The position numbers were made by a program, and so were the translations under genes. The notes under the pieces were generated by a model. The model was not told the origin of the DNA. It ran no database searches and saw only the letters and a program-made list of their open reading frames with translations. DNA of 14,253 nt from Bacillota bacterium (GTDB lineage: Bacteria > Bacillota > Clostridia > Lachnospirales > Lachnospiraceae), in NCBI GenBank assembly GCA_023436765.1, contig JAEZHX010000272.1, positions 1 to 14,253 on the forward strand, in the 5' to 3' direction. Below, in pieces: positions 12,676-14,253 of this stretch. The first letter of the stretch is position 1. Every line of letters begins with the position of its first letter.

Positions 12676-13407
12676 ATGAAGCTGCAGCATTTACTTGGAT
12701 ATACCAGACGGGCCATTGATGATTATCAGATGATTGAAGAAGGGGACAAGATCGCTATCGGTATCTCCGGTGGTAAGGACAGTCTTACACTGCTTTATGC
12801 CTTGGCTAATTTAAGGCGTTTCTATCCTAAGAAGTTTGATGTTGTTGGCATAACTGTCAATATGGGTTATCCGGAATTGGATTTTACCGATGTGGCAAGG
12901 CTATGTGACGAGCTGGGGGTGCAGTATACAGTTGTAGAAACACAAATTGCAGAGATCCTCTTCGATTACAGGAAGGAAAACAACCCCTGCTCCCTATGTG
13001 CCAAGCTGCGTAAAGGCGCCTTCAATAATAAAGCAAAGGAGCTGGGCTGTAATAAGGAAGCCTATGCCCACCATTTTGATGATGTCATAGAAACCATGCT
13101 AATGTCCTTGATTTACGAGGGCAGATTCGGCTGCTTCTCTCCCGTTACGTACCTGGATCGATCAGAAATAACTCTGATTCGCCCATTGATCTATGTGGAC
13201 GAGCAGGACATCAAAGGTTTCCGCAACGCTTATCAGCTTCCTGTTGTCGAGAACCCATGCCCTGTGGATGGCTATACGAAACGGGAATATGTGAAACAGC
13301 TGATTAAGACCCTCGGGAAAGAAAGTCCAGGATTAAGGGAACGGTTGTTTAACGCAATCCAGACCGGAAATATCGGCTGGGAGAAGCCGTCTAAAGAGTA
13401 CGAGTAA
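12676..13407 (+). CDS. ttcA: TtcA-family tRNA 2-thiolation protein
   Basis: A 243-aa cytoplasmic PP-loop ATPase. The ATP-binding motif SGGKDS is at 31-36 after KIAIGI. Cys105 and Cys108 (NPCSLCAKLRKG) and Cys195 (VENPCPVDGYTKRE) match the three cysteines that hold the Fe-S cluster in E. coli TtcA, which makes 2-thiocytidine at tRNA position 32. HHFDDVIETMLMSL at 132-145 is the family motif after the cluster Cys pair. It is shorter than the proteobacterial enzyme (about 310 aa), as is usual for the Firmicute branch, where the exact tRNA target is less certain. Ribosome binding site AAAGGTG lies eight bases before the ATG, and ACCT/AGGT pairing just upstream could partly cover it. Confidence 0.88.
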   Translation: MKLQHLLGYTRRAIDDYQMIEEGDKIAIGISGGKDSLTLLYALANLRRFYPKKFDVVGITVNMGYPELDFTDVARLCDELGVQYTVVETQIAEILFDYRKENNPCSLCAKLRKGAFNNKAKELGCNKEAYAHHFDDVIETMLMSLIYEGRFGCFSPVTYLDRSEITLIRPLIYVDEQDIKGFRNAYQLPVVENPCPVDGYTKREYVKQLIKTLGKESPGLRERLFNAIQTGNIGWEKPSKEYE

Positions 13408-13412
13408 TTAAA

Positions 13413-13456
13413 AAGCTGTTCAAGCTGAAAGCTGTCATCAATTTATTGAATAGCTT
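13413..13456 (+). repeat. Hairpin between the ttcA-like and recombinase genes
   Basis: AAGCTGTTCAA (13413-13423) and TTGAATAGCTT (13446-13456) pair over 11 bases (one G-U) with a 22-base loop. The following ATCGATG lacks a T-run, so it is not a standard terminator; it may stabilise or process the mRNA, and read-through into the recombinase gene is likely. Confidence 0.45.
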
Positions 13457-13511
13457 ATCGATGAAATAACTATAACCCAGTCATAACAGAGAGAAAGGTA
13501 TGTGTGGATAT

Positions 13512-14253
13512 ATGGCAGAAAGAAATTACCATGATCAGGTGAATATCGATAATGCTGAGAGATTACGTGCTCTCCAGGCAGAATTACCTGGCTTCAGCAA
13601 ATATTTTTTTCGTGGAATCGAACCCACCTCCTCTTCACGGACAAGAATTGCTTACGCTTATGATCTTAGGGTGTTTTTTGACTTTCTGGCAGCCAATAAT
13701 CCCTCTCTTAAGAATATCCCGATCACTGACTGGAAGATAGATATTCTGGATCAGATCAAGCCTGTCGATATTGAAGAATATCTTGATTACCTGACCTATT
13801 ATAAGACCGACGAGATTGAAAGAATTAATACGGAGAACGGTAAGAAGCGTAAGCTGGTATCCCTGCGCAGCTTCTATAACTATTATTATAAGAAGGAAAT
13901 GATCACTACGAACCCTGCTTCCTTCGTCAGCGTTCCGAAGCTCCATCAGAAGGAAATCATCCGGCTGGAGATTGATGAGGTAGCAAAGCTCCTGGATGAG
14001 GTAGAAAAAGCCGAGAATCTGACAAAGACCCAGCAGAAATATCATGAGAAGACAAAGGTCCGTGACCTGGCTCTGATGACTCTCCTGCTCGGTACCGGTA
14101 TCCGTGTCAGTGAATGTGTCGGACTTGATATCAATGATGTGGATTTTGACAATAACGGGATTAAGATCCGTCGTAAGGGCGGTTATGAGGTAATTGTATA
14201 CTTCGGTGATGAGGTTAGGGAAGCCCTACTAGATTATCTGGAAGAACGGTTGC
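13512..14253 (+). CDS. Tyrosine site-specific recombinase, XerS-like (partial, cut by window end)
   Basis: The frame is open from ATG 13512 to the window end, giving 247 residues without a stop. Residues about 30-140 form the SAM-like core-binding domain (RTRIAYAYDLRVFFDFL, then KLVSLRSFYNYYYKKEMI). From about 150 the catalytic domain begins. The first catalytic Arg is Arg198 in LLLGTGIRVSECVGL, and the beta-hairpin Lys is Lys222 in IRRKGG. The H-x-x-R, H/W and Tyr residues lie beyond the window. The long N-terminal part and the insert KTQQKYHEKTKVRDLALMTL resemble XerS, the single Xer recombinase of streptococci, more than XerC/XerD. The ribosome binding site is poor: AGAAAGG is 13 bases before this ATG, and ATG 13500 in the same frame is too close to it. 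Probably a chromosome-dimer resolution enzyme or an integrase. Confidence 0.85.
   Translation, partial: MAERNYHDQVNIDNAERLRALQAELPGFSKYFFRGIEPTSSSRTRIAYAYDLRVFFDFLAANNPSLKNIPITDWKIDILDQIKPVDIEEYLDYLTYYKTDEIERINTENGKKRKLVSLRSFYNYYYKKEMITTNPASFVSVPKLHQKEIIRLEIDEVAKLLDEVEKAENLTKTQQKYHEKTKVRDLALMTLLLGTGIRVSECVGLDINDVDFDNNGIKIRRKGGYEVIVYFGDEVREALLDYLEERL

Noticed and set aside
13552..14045. Short frames on both strands across the recombinase
   Set aside because: The true frame runs uninterrupted from 13512 to the window edge with recombinase motifs; these are its shadows.
1..14253. CRISPR array, tRNA or rRNA genes, and phage structural genes
   Set aside because: No regularly spaced repeats, cloverleaf-like segments or rRNA-like sequence were seen, and no phage genes accompany the recombinase within the window.

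Overview
The window looks like chromosomal DNA of a low-to-mid GC, spore-forming Firmicute of the class Clostridia, probably near Lachnospiraceae. The reasons are strong AGGAGG-type ribosome binding sites, consensus sigma-A promoters, a small YkuD transpeptidase without a signal peptide, stalk-domain (copper amine oxidase N-terminal-like) secreted proteins, a short TtcA-family thiolase and a XerS-like recombinase. This placement comes from gene families only; there is no rRNA in the window.

Layout. (1) 1-3093: a NUDIX hydrolase and a DAACS-family transporter lie in tandem on the minus strand. An AraC-type regulator is divergent from the transporter, across a 301-bp intergenic region with several dyads. 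(2) 3210-4382: a secreted stalk/Ig-like protein on the minus strand, ended by a long hairpin terminator. (3) 4578-9222: an arsenic-resistance locus, almost all on the minus strand. In transcription order it holds a stand-alone arsR with its own promoter and terminator, a consensus promoter overlapped by a 13-bp-arm inverted repeat, a UPF0718/ArsP-like permease, a very Cys-rich thioredoxin-fold protein, a second arsR, an ACR3 arsenite carrier overlapping it by 14 bp, and finally a thioredoxin-type arsC. An L,D-transpeptidase gene on the plus strand sits between acr3 and arsC and overlaps the acr3 3' end tail to tail. (4) 9341-12136: a 931-aa exported N-acetylmuramoyl-L-alanine amidase with two stalk domains. 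(5) 12137-12675: a 539-bp AT-rich gap with opposing promoters, several perfect hairpins and a folded leader. (6) 12676-14253: a TtcA-family tRNA thiolase and the N-terminal two thirds of a tyrosine recombinase cut by the window edge.

How the parts may work together. ArsR repressors sense As(III) and should release the 8592-8635 promoter. ArsC reduces arsenate using thioredoxin-type reductant, ACR3 exports arsenite, and the UPF0718 permease may export organoarsenical or another soft-metal species. The Cys-rich thioredoxin-fold protein may be the redox partner or metallochaperone for this set. The amidase, the L,D-transpeptidase and the stalk protein all concern the cell envelope.

The least ordinary items are the poly-Cys thioredoxin-fold protein; the DAACS carrier whose substrate and sodium motifs are altered (NMDGT replaced by HKDGS, and no substrate Arg); the transpeptidase gene inside the ars locus; the nested hairpin leader of the ttcA-like gene; and a dif-like dyad about 1 kb upstream of the XerS-like gene.
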